Shown: positions 12,247-24,334 of the stretch, in pieces
Position numbering within the stretch: the first letter of the stretch is position 1
Layout: each line of letters begins with the position of its first letter
NCBI GenBank assembly: GCA_016748015.1
Contig: JAAOMT010000239.1
Span: 582,902 to 644,615, forward strand
From: Geosiphon pyriformis
Taxonomy: Eukaryota > Glomeromycota > Glomeromycetes > Archaeosporales > Geosiphonaceae
Length of the DNA: 61,714 bases
Direction of reading: 5' to 3'
Position numbers and translations under genes: made by a program
The notes under the pieces: generated by a model
What the model was told of the DNA's origin: nothing
Databases searched by the model: none
Seen by the model: only the letters and a program-made list of their open reading frames with translations

Positions 12247-13352
12247 CCTTTAAACTGGTAGGTGCACCTCCAAAGGGTGAGAGTACAAGCCAACCAGAAG
12301 AAAACTCCTTTTACACTTTTAACTTAACTGATGATGACCATGACATGGATAAACTAGCAATTAACACCTCAGAACCAACCAGAAAGAAGAAGAAAGCCAA
12401 GGTTGATTTCGTTCTAGACCCCAACAAAGCCTTAACTTCTGCTGCTAATAACAATAAGCCACCAAAGGCTAAAGTCTTTAAGAATCCCCCAAAGTTGGAA
12501 CCCTCAGAAATTGTACAAAAATCTGGATCCTATTCTGTTGTCAAAGATTTCATGGAAACTCCAGCACATATTACCTTTGGCCAGTTAATGACCCACCCAC
12601 AGTTCAGAAAGAATCTTCGCAAATCCTTGATCTCAAAGAAGAAGACACCAAAAACCAACAAGTGCCCTCGCCAAGCTGGACTTGCTGACAACAGCAATGT
12701 TACCCCTCTGATTTGTAAAGCCCAAGTGGCTGGATACTTCATTGACTTAATTCTAAACAGTGGATCATCTGTTAGTGTTATTGCCAAACACTTCTTGGAA
12801 GCAATTGGTAGAAAGATTGATGAACCTTCCACCAAACCAATGACTAACGTACATAGTGACAAAAAAAAAGGACTGGGCATTGCCAAAGCTGTTCCTGTCC
12901 ACATCAATGGAATCAGCATTGAAACTGACATGGAAGTTTTTGAAGCCAAGGAATACACCATCATTGTTGGCAATGAATGGCTCAAGAAAGCAAAAGCTTT
13001 GCTTGATTATGAACTTTGTGAATTAACCATCAGATGTGGTGAGAAACTTATTGTGGTTAAGTGTTGCCATTGGAAAACTCCCCCAGTATCCAAACAAAAC
13101 CAAGAAGAAGAACAATCAGATAAATCAGATGATGAAGAGAGCGATGAAGAAGAAGAACAAAAAGAACAAGAAGAAACTGCTAAACTCGCCTATACCACCT
13201 TTATCAGCAATGGCAAACCACTGGACAATATTAAAGCAGACAAAGAAAGAATCATTGTAAATGGCAAGCTGATCTGCTGGCCTTATTATAATATTCTTAG
13301 AAGAACCTTTAAAAGAAAACCTGGCAAGAAAGCCAAATACAGTTTTTGGTAG
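12231..13352 (+). pseudogene. pol: Gypsy-1 Pol N-terminus with aspartic protease (catalytic D to N)
   Basis: The frame opens at 12231 and overlaps the end of gag by 16 bases, in the -1 frame. A Lys-rich spacer is followed by a retropepsin-like domain at about 12700-13080. The active-site motif reads LILNSGSSVSVI, with Asn where retropepsins have Asp. The flap and second half (DMEVFEAKEYTIIVGNEWL) are intact. An acidic Glu/Asp-rich stretch (13108-13180) follows. The first stop is TAG at 13350, after which the same frame continues into RT. The protease should be inactive with Asn, if the reading is right. Confidence 0.82.
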
Positions 13353-14940
13353 CATGGTCTTTGTGCCCGGTATTAGTGCAACAAACTCTTGTATTCTCCA
13401 AACGATGAATGCAAATCATGTCTGATCTATTACAGAGATTGGGAACCAATCAGTTTGATACCCAGAGAAGAATTGAAAAAAGTACAGAAGTCCTTTGAGA
13501 ATGAACCACCTGAGATCCAATCACTGATTGTAGAACAAAAAAAACCCTTCCCAGAAGAAAGAAAAATAGACATTGAAAATTTGCTGGCTAGAAATAGCCC
13601 AGTTATCTCCAAAGAAGGTAATACCTCTGGACGTACCCATGTGATACAACACACCATCACCACCAGAGAAACTTGACCCATCTATTTGAAGCCTTATCAA
13701 TCCAATCAGCACAATGATAAGTTTATCAAGAAAGAGATAAACTAAATGAAAGAACTTGGATTCATACAAAAAACCAAGAGTGAATAGGCTTTTCCAGTTG
13801 TAGTGGTATTCAAGAAAAGTGAAACACTACACTTCTGTGTTGACTATTGCCAATTAAATGCCATCACTGAAAGAGACATGTATCCACTTCCCAAGATTGA
13901 TGCAATGTTAAACCAATTCAAAGATGCTGCTTTCTTTTCAACTATTAACTTAACTGCTAAATTCTGGCAAGTAGAGATGGATCCAGAAAGCAGAAAAAAA
14001 ACTGCCTTCATCACCAAGTATGGCACCTATGAATTCACAGTCATGCTTTTTGGTCTCACCAATGCTCCTCCCACTTTTCAATGCTTAATAAATAAAGTAT
14101 TTGAATCAGTTAAGGAAAACTTTGTTCTAGTCTATTTGGATAACATAATGGTATACTCAAAAACCTGGGATGAACACCTAAAACATTTGCAAAAGGTTTT
14201 TGACCTCCTCAAAAATGCTGGCCTCAAGATCAATCCAATCAAATTTTTTTTTGAAAAACAATCCACCCAGTGCCTTGGTCATCTTATCACAAAAGATGGA
14301 ATCTTTCCTGACCCAGCCAAAGTTGAAAAAGTCCAAAACATCAAACAACCAATGAACATTCATGAACTATGCTCTTTTTTTGGTTTGGCCTCTTATTATC
14401 GCAAATTTGTTAAGGATTTCTTCAAAATCGCCTTTCCCCTCAATCAGCTATTCAGGAAAAATGTCAATTACCATTGGGGAACACATCAGCAAAAAGCCTT
14501 TGAAACTTTAAAAAAAAAACTGGTTACAGAACTTATTCTCAAGCAACCTGATCTAAATTGACTCTTTATCCTCCACACTGATGCATCTGGTTTTGAACTT
14601 AGTGCTGTTCTCTCCCAGAAAGATGAAAATGGCAAAGAACATGCTATAGCCTATGTCAGTAGAACTCTTTTCCCAGCAGAACAGAACTATTCAGTTACTG
14701 AACAAGAATGCTTAGTAGTAGTATGGTCCATCAGTTACTGGAGTAAGTATCTTCTTGGTATGAAGTTTTTGGTGGTAACAGATTACCAAGCTTTGGTTTG
14801 GCTGCACAACAAAAAGAGGCTAGAACATAAATGAATAACTTGCTGAATACTCCACTTGGATGAATTTGACTATGATATTCAATATCACAAAAGAGCTAAT
14901 CATCAAAACGCCAATGCTCTCTCCAGACTTACCATCCAGT
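13353..14940 (+). pseudogene. pol: Gypsy-1 reverse transcriptase and RNase H (broken)
   Basis: RT motifs in order: FCVDYCQLNAITERDMYPLP, then INLTAKFWQ where active enzymes have an Asp (D to N), MLFGLTNAPPTFQ, and VYLDNIMVYSK where the catalytic pair should be YLDD. Two catalytic Asp residues are therefore changed. RNase H follows with HTDASGFELSAVL, TEQECLVVVW and VTDYQALVW. In-frame stops occur at about 13674, 13740, 13785, 14560, 14833, 14845 and 14938. TGA at several of these fits a lost Arg (CGA) or Trp. The frame does not shift until about 14940. Confidence 0.88.
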
Positions 14941-16262
14941 AACAGAACAACTCTCTAAAACCAAACCAACTTAATTATTAGCAATTCCCCTTTTTTGACA
15001 AACATGATAATAGACTTGGACAACTACTTTGCCTTAATAGAATTTTTGAGTAAAGGACAATACCCACCAAAATATACACAACAACAAAGAGAACATTTGT
15101 GCAAACAATCAAATTTCTATTTGATTCACCAGAACCAACTTTATAAAAGAAATAAAAAAGATCCTGACTGCTCTCAGAGAATCATCAGATTTGAAAAAGA
15201 GAAATTGTGATCTACAATATACACACTAATCCATTAGTTGGACACTTTGGAAAAACAAAAACAATTCAGAAAACTCTAGCTCACTATTATTGGCTTACCT
15301 TGGGAAAAGACATTGCTGAATACATCAAAACCTGTAATATCTGCCAAAGAAGAGGAAAACCCAATCGCAAAGAAGATATCCATCCAATCTCTGTTGGTCA
15401 ACCTTTTAACAGAATTGGTATAGATGTTGTTGGACTTTTAACAATAACTCCTGATGGCAACAGATATATTATCACAGCTACCGACTATCTTATAAAGTGA
15501 GTAGAAGCAAGAGTCACTCCAGACCAAACAGCAGTCTCAATAGCCAATTTCATTTATGAAGATATTATTTGTCACTATGGCTGCCCCAAAGAACTTTTAT
15601 CTGACAGAGGAAGAGCTTTTCTCAGTACACTTGTTGAAAAACTTTGCAGAAAAATGGAAATATGTCACAAACTTTCCTCTTCTTATTACCCCCAAACAAA
15701 TGGCCTAGTAGAACGTTTTAATAGAACACTATGTAAAACCCTAGCCAAAACCAGCGAAAAAACAAACTTATGGGACAAAGTACTGCCTTTAGCTTTGTTT
15801 GCTTATAGAACTGTAAATTATAACATAACAAGTTATGAACCCTTTTATCTATTCTATGGACGAATGACAACTCTACTAATAAAAACTGACATTGAGACAA
15901 TACCCTTTGAAGAAATAACAATAGGGAATTACAAAAACATTTTGCAAAGAAGACTTGGTACCATTCTTGACTCATTAGTAGAAGCACGGATAATTGTCTT
16001 TAAAAAGATAAAACAATTTCAAGAGAAGCTTAAGAAAAAAAAAACATATAAAACACTTTTCTTAAGTGTTGGTGACTTAGTTTTAGAATACTGTTTAGAC
16101 AAAGACAATGTCTATGGTGATAAATTCTCTAGCTGGTGGAAAGGACCCTTTATAGTCAACAAAGTTTTGAACAATGATTCTTATATCTTACAAGATCAAT
16201 ATGGAACAATCTTTAATGATTGCCCTGTTCATGACACACAACTCAAGAAATATCACAAATGA
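14941..16262 (+). pseudogene. pol: Gypsy-1 integrase (broken by frameshifts and stops)
   Basis: Integrase that would insert the cDNA. The linker before the zinc domain (14995-15210) reads in another frame and returns at 15207, so two indels lie here. The HHCC zinc domain is present (HTNPLVGHFG, then CNICQ). The catalytic triad looks complete: D in GIDVVGLL, D in LSDRGRAF, E in YPQTNGLVERF. One stop (TGA near 15498) sits where gypsy integrases usually have Trp. The C-terminal SH3-like part shows SSWWKGPFIV. The frame ends KKYHK followed by TGA, then PDWLP, suggesting the original protein was slightly longer. Confidence 0.88.
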
Positions 16263-16363
16263 CCTGATTGGTTACCTGTTGTGGTAATACCAACCCAAAT
16301 AATCAACAAAAATCAGATATAAATAAATGCACCATTCCTAAAACAGAGGTATTTTCAATCAAC

Positions 16364-17020
16364 ATGAACAATTATTTTTTGGATCAAAACATTCAAAACA
16401 CTTTCTATACTCTCCATGAGTACTGGATCAAAAATTATCCAAATGCTATTCTGACCATTGGAAAACAAACTACCATAACTGATAACAGTGGAATACATAC
16501 TGTTATTAGACCAAAGAAAACCACTACCAAAAGAGAAAGAATTGGTAGCAAAATGGATAAGTATTTGCTGGAAAGCATAACAGCAGCAATACTTACACCT
16601 TCCATGACAATTGGAAAAACAATTAAGGAAATTTTGCCTATAGACAAAAACTTGTCATATGGAAGGCAACTAAAACTCTATGGTTGTCTTGGTGAAATCA
16701 TAGAAGAAATGAAGCTTATGAAGAAAACAACTTCAGAGATACAAGTGGAAATTTTGGGCATTATACGTTTAGATGTCTCAAGAGTTTTGACCATTGCAAA
16801 AAGAGCCAAAACTCTTATACAAAGATTTGGTCTCTTGGATACAAAGCTTATTTTACCTCAAGTACTATATACTCTATTCACAAAAGACTTTAACAAACTA
16901 GTTAGTTTTGAGTTAAACAAAACCCTTCAATTAGAATACCTTATAAATAGCTTAATTTTGCCAGAGCTCAATTTCTTTGGAGAGGATGATATTACTGTTG
17001 AAACCCATAATTTTTATTAG
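16364..17020 (+). CDS. Unknown intact ORF after integrase (gypsy-1)
   Basis: Open frame of 218 codons from the first ATG at 16364; the frame is already open from about 16268. It lies in the position of env in gypsy-type errantiviruses. I see no signal peptide, transmembrane segment or known domain. It has a basic patch (KKTTTKRERIGSK) and a helix-rich second half. It has no stop although gag and pol carry many. The last 31 bases lie inside the 3' LTR, and the purine tract is part of the coding sequence (FFGEDD). A short LTR-overlapping ORF can be fortuitous, but 218 codons in this setting is long. Function not known. Confidence 0.55.
   Translation: MNNYFLDQNIQNTFYTLHEYWIKNYPNAILTIGKQTTITDNSGIHTVIRPKKTTTKRERIGSKMDKYLLESITAAILTPSMTIGKTIKEILPIDKNLSYGRQLKLYGCLGEIIEEMKLMKKTTSEIQVEILGIIRLDVSRVLTIAKRAKTLIQRFGLLDTKLILPQVLYTLFTKDFNKLVSFELNKTLQLEYLINSLILPELNFFGEDDITVETHNFY
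16977..16989 (+). other. Polypurine tract, gypsy-1
   Basis: TTGGAGAGGATGA directly before the 3' LTR, the usual site for plus-strand priming. A 19-bp exact copy of this region lies at 12201-12219 near the end of gag. Confidence 0.6.
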
Positions 17021-17643
17021 TTATCACATGTATTAGTCACTGATGTCATATAATTAGCCACTCTATTTTTAGATAGTGATCAATAACCTGACCATTGACC
17101 TGATCATTGACCTGATTATTGACCACTTTTAATAGCTATATAAGCAATAAGTCTCTTAACTGTAAAAAATCATCTTTCAGACAAGAATCAAATAAATAAA
17201 AATAACAACTTTCATCTCAATCACTCTCTTATTGCTAATTTCCCTTTTCCTACCTTCAAGTATCCGAATATTTTAAGATAAAAGATTACTTGTTGGCCTT
17301 TTCCTAACGTATATAATTATAGCATTTGAAGATTATTTGAATAAATGTGACTGAAAAGCACAAGTTGATATCTGATATTAAATTCTAAGAGTACCGATGT
17401 GAGGCATAGAATTATACCAGTGGTGATTAATTGTTGACAGTATGGACTATTCTTCTACCTTCAGATTCCCCAGTTACCTTTGAAAAAAATAGTGACTGAG
17501 ATATTTTATGAGATTGATCTCGCACATTAAATCCATACTCATTCAATTCACTCTTTGAAGTTGAATCTCCTTTGATTATTTCCATCACCCTACAATCCTG
17601 TTCTCTCTTGCTATCTGTTAGCTTGTTACTCCAATCCGTAACA
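16990..17643 (+). repeat. Gypsy-1 3' LTR (654 bp)
   Basis: Matches the 5' LTR but starts TATTAC (G to A at position 2) and ends GTAACA. It has three TGACC-type repeat units instead of two (17088-17126), which accounts for the 12-bp length difference. A TATA-like GCTATATAAG lies near 17136. Confidence 0.92.
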
Positions 17644-17647
17644 ATAT

Positions 17648-19489
17648 AAATCCAAATAATAATTAACTGTTTATTTTTAAACAATAAACAAATTAATAAA
17701 AATCTATTAAAAATTCTAGAAATTTTGAAAATATGTTTAATTAAATAATTATACATAATTATAGCAATATTAATATTTAAAAAACTTAAATTTAAATCTG
17801 AAATAAAAACTTATATACTATTATATTTATTTATAATTCAAGATTTTACATATAAATAAAGCTTTGTTTTTGTAATATTTAAAATATTATTATTCAAATT
17901 TTTATATTATCTAATAATATTATTTTGTTTAACAGAAATATGTATATTTTTAATATGTACCTATTTTTTATACTAAATTATTTATTAAAAATAAAATAAA
18001 AATATTAAATTATTATTTAAACAAAAAAAATTTAACTTCTTTAGAATTATTTTAACAAATTTTTTTAAAACCAACAAATTAATTTCTAAGTTATTAATTT
18101 TAGTAGTAAAAACTTTAAGCTATTTGTAGTCAATATTAGAGACCAGTTTATAATACCAGTTATAATAAATTGTTTTAACAAAAATTTATTAACCACTATG
18201 TTTAAATTCAAATTAATTATATACAAAATTATTTTTTTAAAGTATAACAATAGAAAAGTAAAACAAAAAAGTTTAATTTATATATAATATTAAAAATTTA
18301 GTTAATTAAAAATTTCAGAAAATATTTTAATATACACAAACAAAAATCGAAAACTAATATTATAAAAACATAATTAAATATATTGATTATACTATTTATT
18401 ATTAAAATACTATAAATTAAAACATAAAAAAATATATTAATATTTTTATTAATAATTAAAAACTATATTTTACCATTAAATAAAACTGAATAAAAAATTA
18501 AAACCTGTTTTTTATATATATATATATATATAATACTATTTATTAAATACAAAAAAAGTTATTTTAATATAATTTAATAATTTTTTGCCAAATTAACACT
18601 TACTTAAAACATAATTATTTTGTTTATATTTAATATACAAAAAAGATATTAAATCAATTTAACACAAACTTATATTCTTAAATAATACATGTTTTTTACT
18701 ATATAACAACAGAAAATTTAAAAAATTATAAACAATAATACATATAAAAAGTGTTTATAAAAAAGCATAATAATAATTTCTAAAATTTTATCTTTGTTTA
18801 TTTATATTAGCTTTAATTATATATATAAAATTTTTACTTATTAAAATTAATTATTTAAAAGTATTTAAATTAGTAATTTTGGTATTTTTAAATTTAACTA
18901 GTGATTTTTGTTAAAGACTAATTAATTGTATTTTGATTATTATAATTTTATTAAATTTAAATAATATTAATTTTAATATTAATTTAAAAAAATTTATTAG
19001 AATTTTTTTATTAATAATTTTTCAATCTAATTTAATATTAATTTAAAAAAAATTAATATTTACAAAAATATTTTTTTAACAACCAATTTTTTTAATTTTG
19101 TTTAAACTTAATTTAAAAGTAAACATTAATTAAATAATGTCTCAAAATTATAGCAAAAAGAAAAATGCAAGTTTAAAAACTAGTATTACAACAAATTGTA
19201 TAAAAAAAGAGCTTTTTTTTCAAGAAAATGTATCTTATTTTAGATATTTTAATAATCAATTATTTCTTCTACATCTTTACAAAATTAAATAAAAATCAAA
19301 TATTCAAACCCAAAAATCTTTAAATAATTATATCTGAAATCTTCAAAACTCAACTAATGTTTTGAAATTAATTAGCTACCAATTTCAATAATCTGTTAGT
19401 GACTTCAGACTTGAATAAAAAATGCTTCTCTTAACAAAATTTTATTTCTTTTATGTTTCTTTTATTTTTTTTATTTTTTTATTATAATT
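17648..19489. other. AT-rich desert, no gene seen
   Basis: About 1.8 kb of A+T-rich sequence with poly-A and poly-T runs and a (TA)n stretch near 18514-18531. Nothing with coding character or alignable repeat structure was recognised. Confidence 0.55.
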
Positions 19490-19770
19490 ATTAGGGTAGC
19501 CTACAGACAAGATTCTTGTAGAAAAGTTGATTTTACAGCAAAGTAACTACACATTTTAATGAGCTTTCAGATAAGCAATTTCTGGAAAAGAGTTGATATT
19601 TACTATAATGTAACTACACAAAGTAACTGGCACAGAATTGGCCATTTTACTTATAAGTTCAGCAGTTCAAATTGTAGGAGATAATTTGAAGATAAATTCA
19701 GTTATTAAAGATTTACTAGCTTCCAGAAAATGTGAATTGGTAGCAAACAGAAATTAATAATATTTAAGAA
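19490..19770. other. Less AT-rich island with an imperfect direct repeat
   Basis: This short block stands out from the flanking desert by its higher G+C. It holds two related units about 67 bp apart (AAAAGTTGATTTTACAG at about 19521 and AAAAGAGTTGATATTTACT at about 19588, each followed by TAACTACACA). GGCACAGAATTGG near 19628 and CAGTTCAAATTG near 19664 resemble tRNA A- and B-boxes at a plausible distance, but no cloverleaf can be folded. It may be a SINE-like remnant or a worn piece of gene. Confidence 0.3.
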
Positions 19771-22479
19771 AAGAGACCAAAAATCTCTAGTAATAATAGA
19801 TTAAAATTGAATTTTAAAGTCAGTATTTAATATTATGAATTATTTTTTTTTAGTAATTATATTATGATTAATTTTTATGGCTTTTTAAATCAAATAATAA
19901 TATAAAAAATTATCTAATTTTAATATAAGAATAAGTGTATTAGTCTTAATTAATATTATTTTTAATTTATATTAGATTCTTGTTTAATGTATTGTTACTA
20001 TTTTTTTATTTAATGATCTAAAAGTTAATTTGATGGGTTTTTCTTAACTTTTTAGCAGATATTAAATAATTTTTTTTAGTGAGTATTTTTGTTATTAAAT
20101 TTAATATATGGCATAATGTTTTATTAAAATTATTATTAGTAATTACTGCTATACTAGTTTTTTAAAAGAATTTCTGTTATATTCTTATACTTTCAATTGT
20201 GTTTTTTCTTAAAACTTTTGTAAAAATACTTTTTTTATTTTACATTAATACCAGATATCTGTATTTTTTTACTTGTAGTAAAATAATACTTTATTTTTAA
20301 TAAATTCAACAAAATTAGTATTTATAATATAATTTTAATTAGAGATTATTTTTTAAAAATATGAAGAGCTTATTTTAGATTTTTAAGTCAACTGTTAATT
20401 TTGGCCAAGATATTATTATAAGTAGTTTCTAGGTAATTTTATGTATTTAATATTCTTTTAATGTGTTTTTAATCTTGTTAAGCTTGAATTTTATTCATGC
20501 TTTTGTTGGTGTATTAAATGTTTTTATTATTGTTTTTTATTAATAAAAAAACAATAGTAAAAAAATAATAATCTTTTTGGTTATTCATAAAAAATCAGAT
20601 TATAAAGATAAAAAGTTTTTAATTTTATTAATCTTAGTATTTGTAGATATTATAATATAAAGCTTAAAAGACACATTTTTTAACTTTTTTAAAATTATAA
20701 TCTAAGTCTTCTATTTTTTTTAATTTTTTTTATCTAATTAATTTTTTATTTTTTATTATTCTTTCTTCTTGTTTGTTTTTTTTCTAATTAGAAAGCTATC
20801 ATATTTATACATATTTTGAGTTATATATAATCATGTATATTTTAACTAATTAATAAATAATTGCTAAACTATTAAATCTTCTATTTAATTATAAGTGCTT
20901 TTTGGTTTACTTGTTTATAATTACATTAAATTGAATATGTTTGTACACATTTTGTATACTATTGTATACATGTTATGTTTTCTAATATTATTTATTAATC
21001 TGTATTATTTATACTATAATTTAATAATTAGTTAATATATTATGATATTATTATTTTTGATTTTTGTTAATTTTTATTGGATAATACTAATTATAATATA
21101 AAAAAATAAAGCAATAACAGAAATAATAAGTGATAATTAGTAATAACATATAATTAAAAACAATCTTATAAAATTAAAGAATATATATAAAAATAAGTAA
21201 TTTTAACAAATAGAAAAAAACAAACAAAAAACAAAAACTTATTTTCTTAAAATATATCTTATTTTTAATATGATAAAATTTTTTATCTTATTTTTTTTAT
21301 ATATTTTTATTTTATTAAAAAAAATATTATTTAATTTACTTGTACATAATTTCAAAATTCATGTTATTAAAGTTAAATTAATTATTTTTCTTAATTTATT
21401 TTAAGTTAGATACTATTAATATAAATAATTTTAGAACTTTAATGACTTAAATTAATTGTTCTTAATTATAATAATTAATAATATTAATTTCTCTTCTATT
21501 TTTTTATTTTTTATTATTTTTTTATTATTTTTTTATTATTTTTTTTATTATTTTTTCTGCTAATAAAATGACAATATTAAAAATTAATTGTTTGAAAATA
21601 GACTTCATAATAGCTTAATAAAAGAAAAAAACTTTTTTTAAATATGAATATTAATTTTATTTTGTTAACTTACCAAAAAAATAAAAAACCAATACCAAAT
21701 TTTAGCAACTGTGTTTAATTAGCTCAAAAAAATAATTTATATCTATAATTATAAATTGCCAAAATATATTTTTGTGTTTTATAACCAAAAAACTCCACAG
21801 ATAAATTTACATATAGCAAAAATTTTTAAAGATTGATAAACTCCAATACACTTTCTGTGTAATTAAAAAAAACTTCACAATTCTCTTACTAAAATTCAAA
21901 ATACTAAATATTATTATATATTTTATTAAATTTATTTATAATAATATATATTTTATTTTTTTAATATTAAAATAATTTTTATTAGTTTTATTAATATTTA
22001 TATTTTTGACCAAAGAATTAACTAGTTTATAATTATAAATAAGAATAAAATAGTTTAATATAGATATTAAAAAAAAAAACTTTTTTTTGCTTTTATTATA
22101 AACAAAAAATTAATAAAAAAAACATTAATATAAACTTTTTAAAGTTTATAATTATGTTTATTAAAATTAGTTTTAATTAATATATAATTAAGTGGTTTAA
22201 TATATTAAATTTTAATTAATTATTACTATTTTTAAAAACAAAACAAATATTTTTTTTACATATAATTTTAATTAATTAATTTATTAAGTTACTTAATTTT
22301 AAAAATTAAACCAATAAAACTTTTTTTTCTTTTATTTTTATGATTATAATTAAAACAAAAAGTAAAAAAATTGCATTATTTTTATTTTTATTATTATTTA
22401 AAACAATTGATATTTTTTTTTATTAGTAAAACTTTAATAGCTATAAAAACTTTTTATTAATATTTTATAAAAACAATTT
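19771..22479. other. AT-rich desert, no gene seen
   Basis: About 2.7 kb without coding character. There is a short T-rich tandem region (TTTTTTATTA units) at about 21500-21557. The right part may be continuous with decayed LINE sequence that becomes recognisable near 22.5 kb. Confidence 0.55.
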
Positions 22480-23072
22480 TTTTAAATAAAATAATATTTA
22501 AGCAGTTTTTTGTTGCTTTAAAAGCATTTTTTTGTTTTTAATTAAAAGTTTTTTTTTTCAAAGTTTTTTTAAAATAGTTTATTTAGAATAATTTTGATAT
22601 GATTTTTGTTTTCTCTAAAAATTTTAAAGTTTTTAATAAAAAGCCAATTACAAAGCTATTTTTCTCTTTAATTTTTTTATTTATTGTTGTTCAAAAAACC
22701 AAAAAAACTAAAATAATCAAAAAACAACTTTTTTATATTTCTGATATTTTGTTTGGCAATTTTTTTAAAATGGTAAAAGATTTTTTTTCTGGTAATTTTA
22801 ATGGTTTTTGTGTTTTAAGATTTGTTTTTTTTTGTAAAAAATAATGTTTTAATTTTTTCTGTCTTTTTAATTTTTTTATCAATCTTGTATTATTTATATT
22901 AATCATAATATTTAGTCTTATTGAAGCTATAAGTAAGAAATTTTTTTTATTTTAAGTAATAACAATAAAACATATTAGCCAATTTTGGTCAAGATTAGGT
23001 TTTGATTAATATATTAATTTTTGGGTGATTTTATTAATTTAAATTTAAAACATAATATGTTTTTAAGTATAT
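22480..23072 (+). pseudogene. Decayed LINE-D, 5' part of ORF1
   Basis: The nucleotide order resembles the milder copy at 51679-51950: AAAGCATTTTTTT, then AATYAAAA and a long T run with TTTCAAA, then a region rich in AAACCAAAAA. Coding capacity is lost; the 81-codon open stretch at 22599-22844 is not a gene. The 4-bp duplication ATAT at 23069-23072 matches the one after 36163, so LINE-D is interrupted here by gypsy-4 and resumes at 36164. Confidence 0.4.
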
Positions 23073-23933
23073 TATTACTTATAAAAAAAAATACCAAAAA
23101 ATTTAAAAAAAACAGATTATAAAATAGACCAATAGAAGAATAATACTTAAAGAATAAACATATTTTTAGAAAATTATAACACATTTTTAAGAATAAGCAT
23201 ATTTTTTGAAAGTAATATAGAAAAAAAGTAGAAATATATAGAATCTTGTATAATATAAATTATGTATATATAGCAAAAGTATTAAAAACAGAAAAAACAA
23301 AACAATAATAAAAACAGTAATTAGAGATAAATAATTATCTAATATCTCTTTCTTTAAATAATAATTTTCTATAACTTGAAATAGAATTATACCCATATTA
23401 ATAAAAATATCTATTATTATCTAAATCTATATTATTATTGCTTAAATAAGAAATATTAATTACTTTTGTACTATCAACAATTTATGTTAATAAAATTCAA
23501 TACTTAACTTTACTGAACTAATAACTCTTAATTATAGCTATTGACAAGATATTAATTTTTTATTTTTTATTTTATTTTTATTTTATTTTTTTATTTTCTT
23601 TTGTTTTGTTTTCTTTGTTGTTTACTAATTAATTAAAAAATTAAATACTAATTAATTGACATTAAAGATAGTCTAATAAAAAACTCATAGAACAAAAATA
23701 AAAAAACTTAAAGATAGCTTACTAGAAAAGCACAACTGCCAAAATAAATCAGTTATTATACTGAAAACAAAAATTAGAAAAAACCATTGATAAAATTTTT
23801 GTCTATTATACAAAAAACTCAACCAAAACTTTTAGACTCCAAAACCTTCAGAAATTACTATCAAACTTAACTATTGAACATCAAGTTATGAATTTGTTAT
23901 TTACTCTAACATTTCAAATAATTATCTGTAATA
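23073..23933 (+). repeat. Gypsy-4 5' LTR (861 bp, decayed)
   Basis: Aligns along its length with the G2 LTRs at 24335 and 52762. TATTACTTATA corresponds to TGTTACTCATA, AATTATGTATATATAGCA keeps the TATA region, and the end reads ATCTGTAATA. Differences are mostly C to T and G to A. It is followed by TTGGTATTTCCTATAA, a worn primer-binding site. Confidence 0.75.
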
Positions 23934-24173
23934 CTTGGTATTTCCTATAAAATATAATTTAACAAAAAACCAATACTAATATTAACTATTCAGAAAAGTG
24001 GCAAACCAAAAAAGCATAAAAAAAATCATTTAGAATTTGCAAAATTTTTATTTTAATATTACCAAACTCATTTTGGATTAACAAATAATTATTGGCCAGT
24101 AGAATTAGCTTTTAAATTCTATGTAAAAAAAAATTATACATTATTTGAAAGGCCAAAAAATTTCAGAAGCCAC
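23934..24173 (+). pseudogene. gag: Gypsy-4 gag N-terminal fragment
   Basis: Aligns with the gag start of gypsy-2 (25282 onward) and gypsy-3: GTGGCAAACC, then TTTAGAATTTGCAAAATTTT and AGAATTAGCTTTTAAATTCTATG. No open frame remains. It is interrupted at 24173 by the inverted LTR and continues at about 35218 (AAAAATTTCTATAGTGA), where it again follows the gypsy-3 gag. Confidence 0.65.
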
Positions 24174-24334
24174 TATTACAGGTGATTATTTGGGATGTTG
24201 ATACAAATAATAAATTCATAACTTGGTGTTCAATAGTTATTTCTGGTTGGTAATGTTTGAAAATTTTGGTAATTCAAAGGTTTTTGGTTGAGTTTTTTGT
24301 ATAATAGACAGAAATTCAATGGTTGTGTTAGTAG
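24174..24334 (-). repeat. Inverted solo LTR of family G2, first part
   Basis: Minus-strand G2 LTR, U5 end. Read in reverse it contains TATACAAAAAACTCAACC and the rest of the U5 sequence seen near 25075. It starts TATTACAGG on the plus strand. It is split at 24334 by gypsy-2 and continues at 34520. Flanks CCAC (24170-24173) and CTAT (35214-35217) could be one duplicated target after two C-to-T changes. Confidence 0.7.

Larger units (their letters stand above)
10008..17643 (+). mobile_element. Gypsy-1: Ty3/gypsy LTR retrotransposon, family G1
   Basis: Complete but inactive element: 5' LTR 10008-10649, primer-binding site, gag, pol (protease, RT, RNase H, integrase), an extra ORF, purine tract, 3' LTR 16990-17643. 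It is flanked by the 4-bp target duplication ATAT (10004-10007 and 17644-17647). Domain order PR-RT-RH-IN identifies Ty3/gypsy. Gag lies in frame 1 and pol in frame 0 (a -1 relation). Many stop codons and catalytic changes (protease D to N, RT YLDD to YLDN) show that it cannot move by itself. Confidence 0.93.

Noticed and set aside
19627-19700. tRNA gene
   Set aside because: A- and B-box-like motifs are present, but the T-stem and acceptor stem do not pair.
22599-22844. 81-codon open frame with hydrophobic, Lys-rich protein
   Set aside because: Composition follows the T- and A-rich DNA, and the region aligns loosely with decayed LINE ORF1 in another context. No motif supports a gene.
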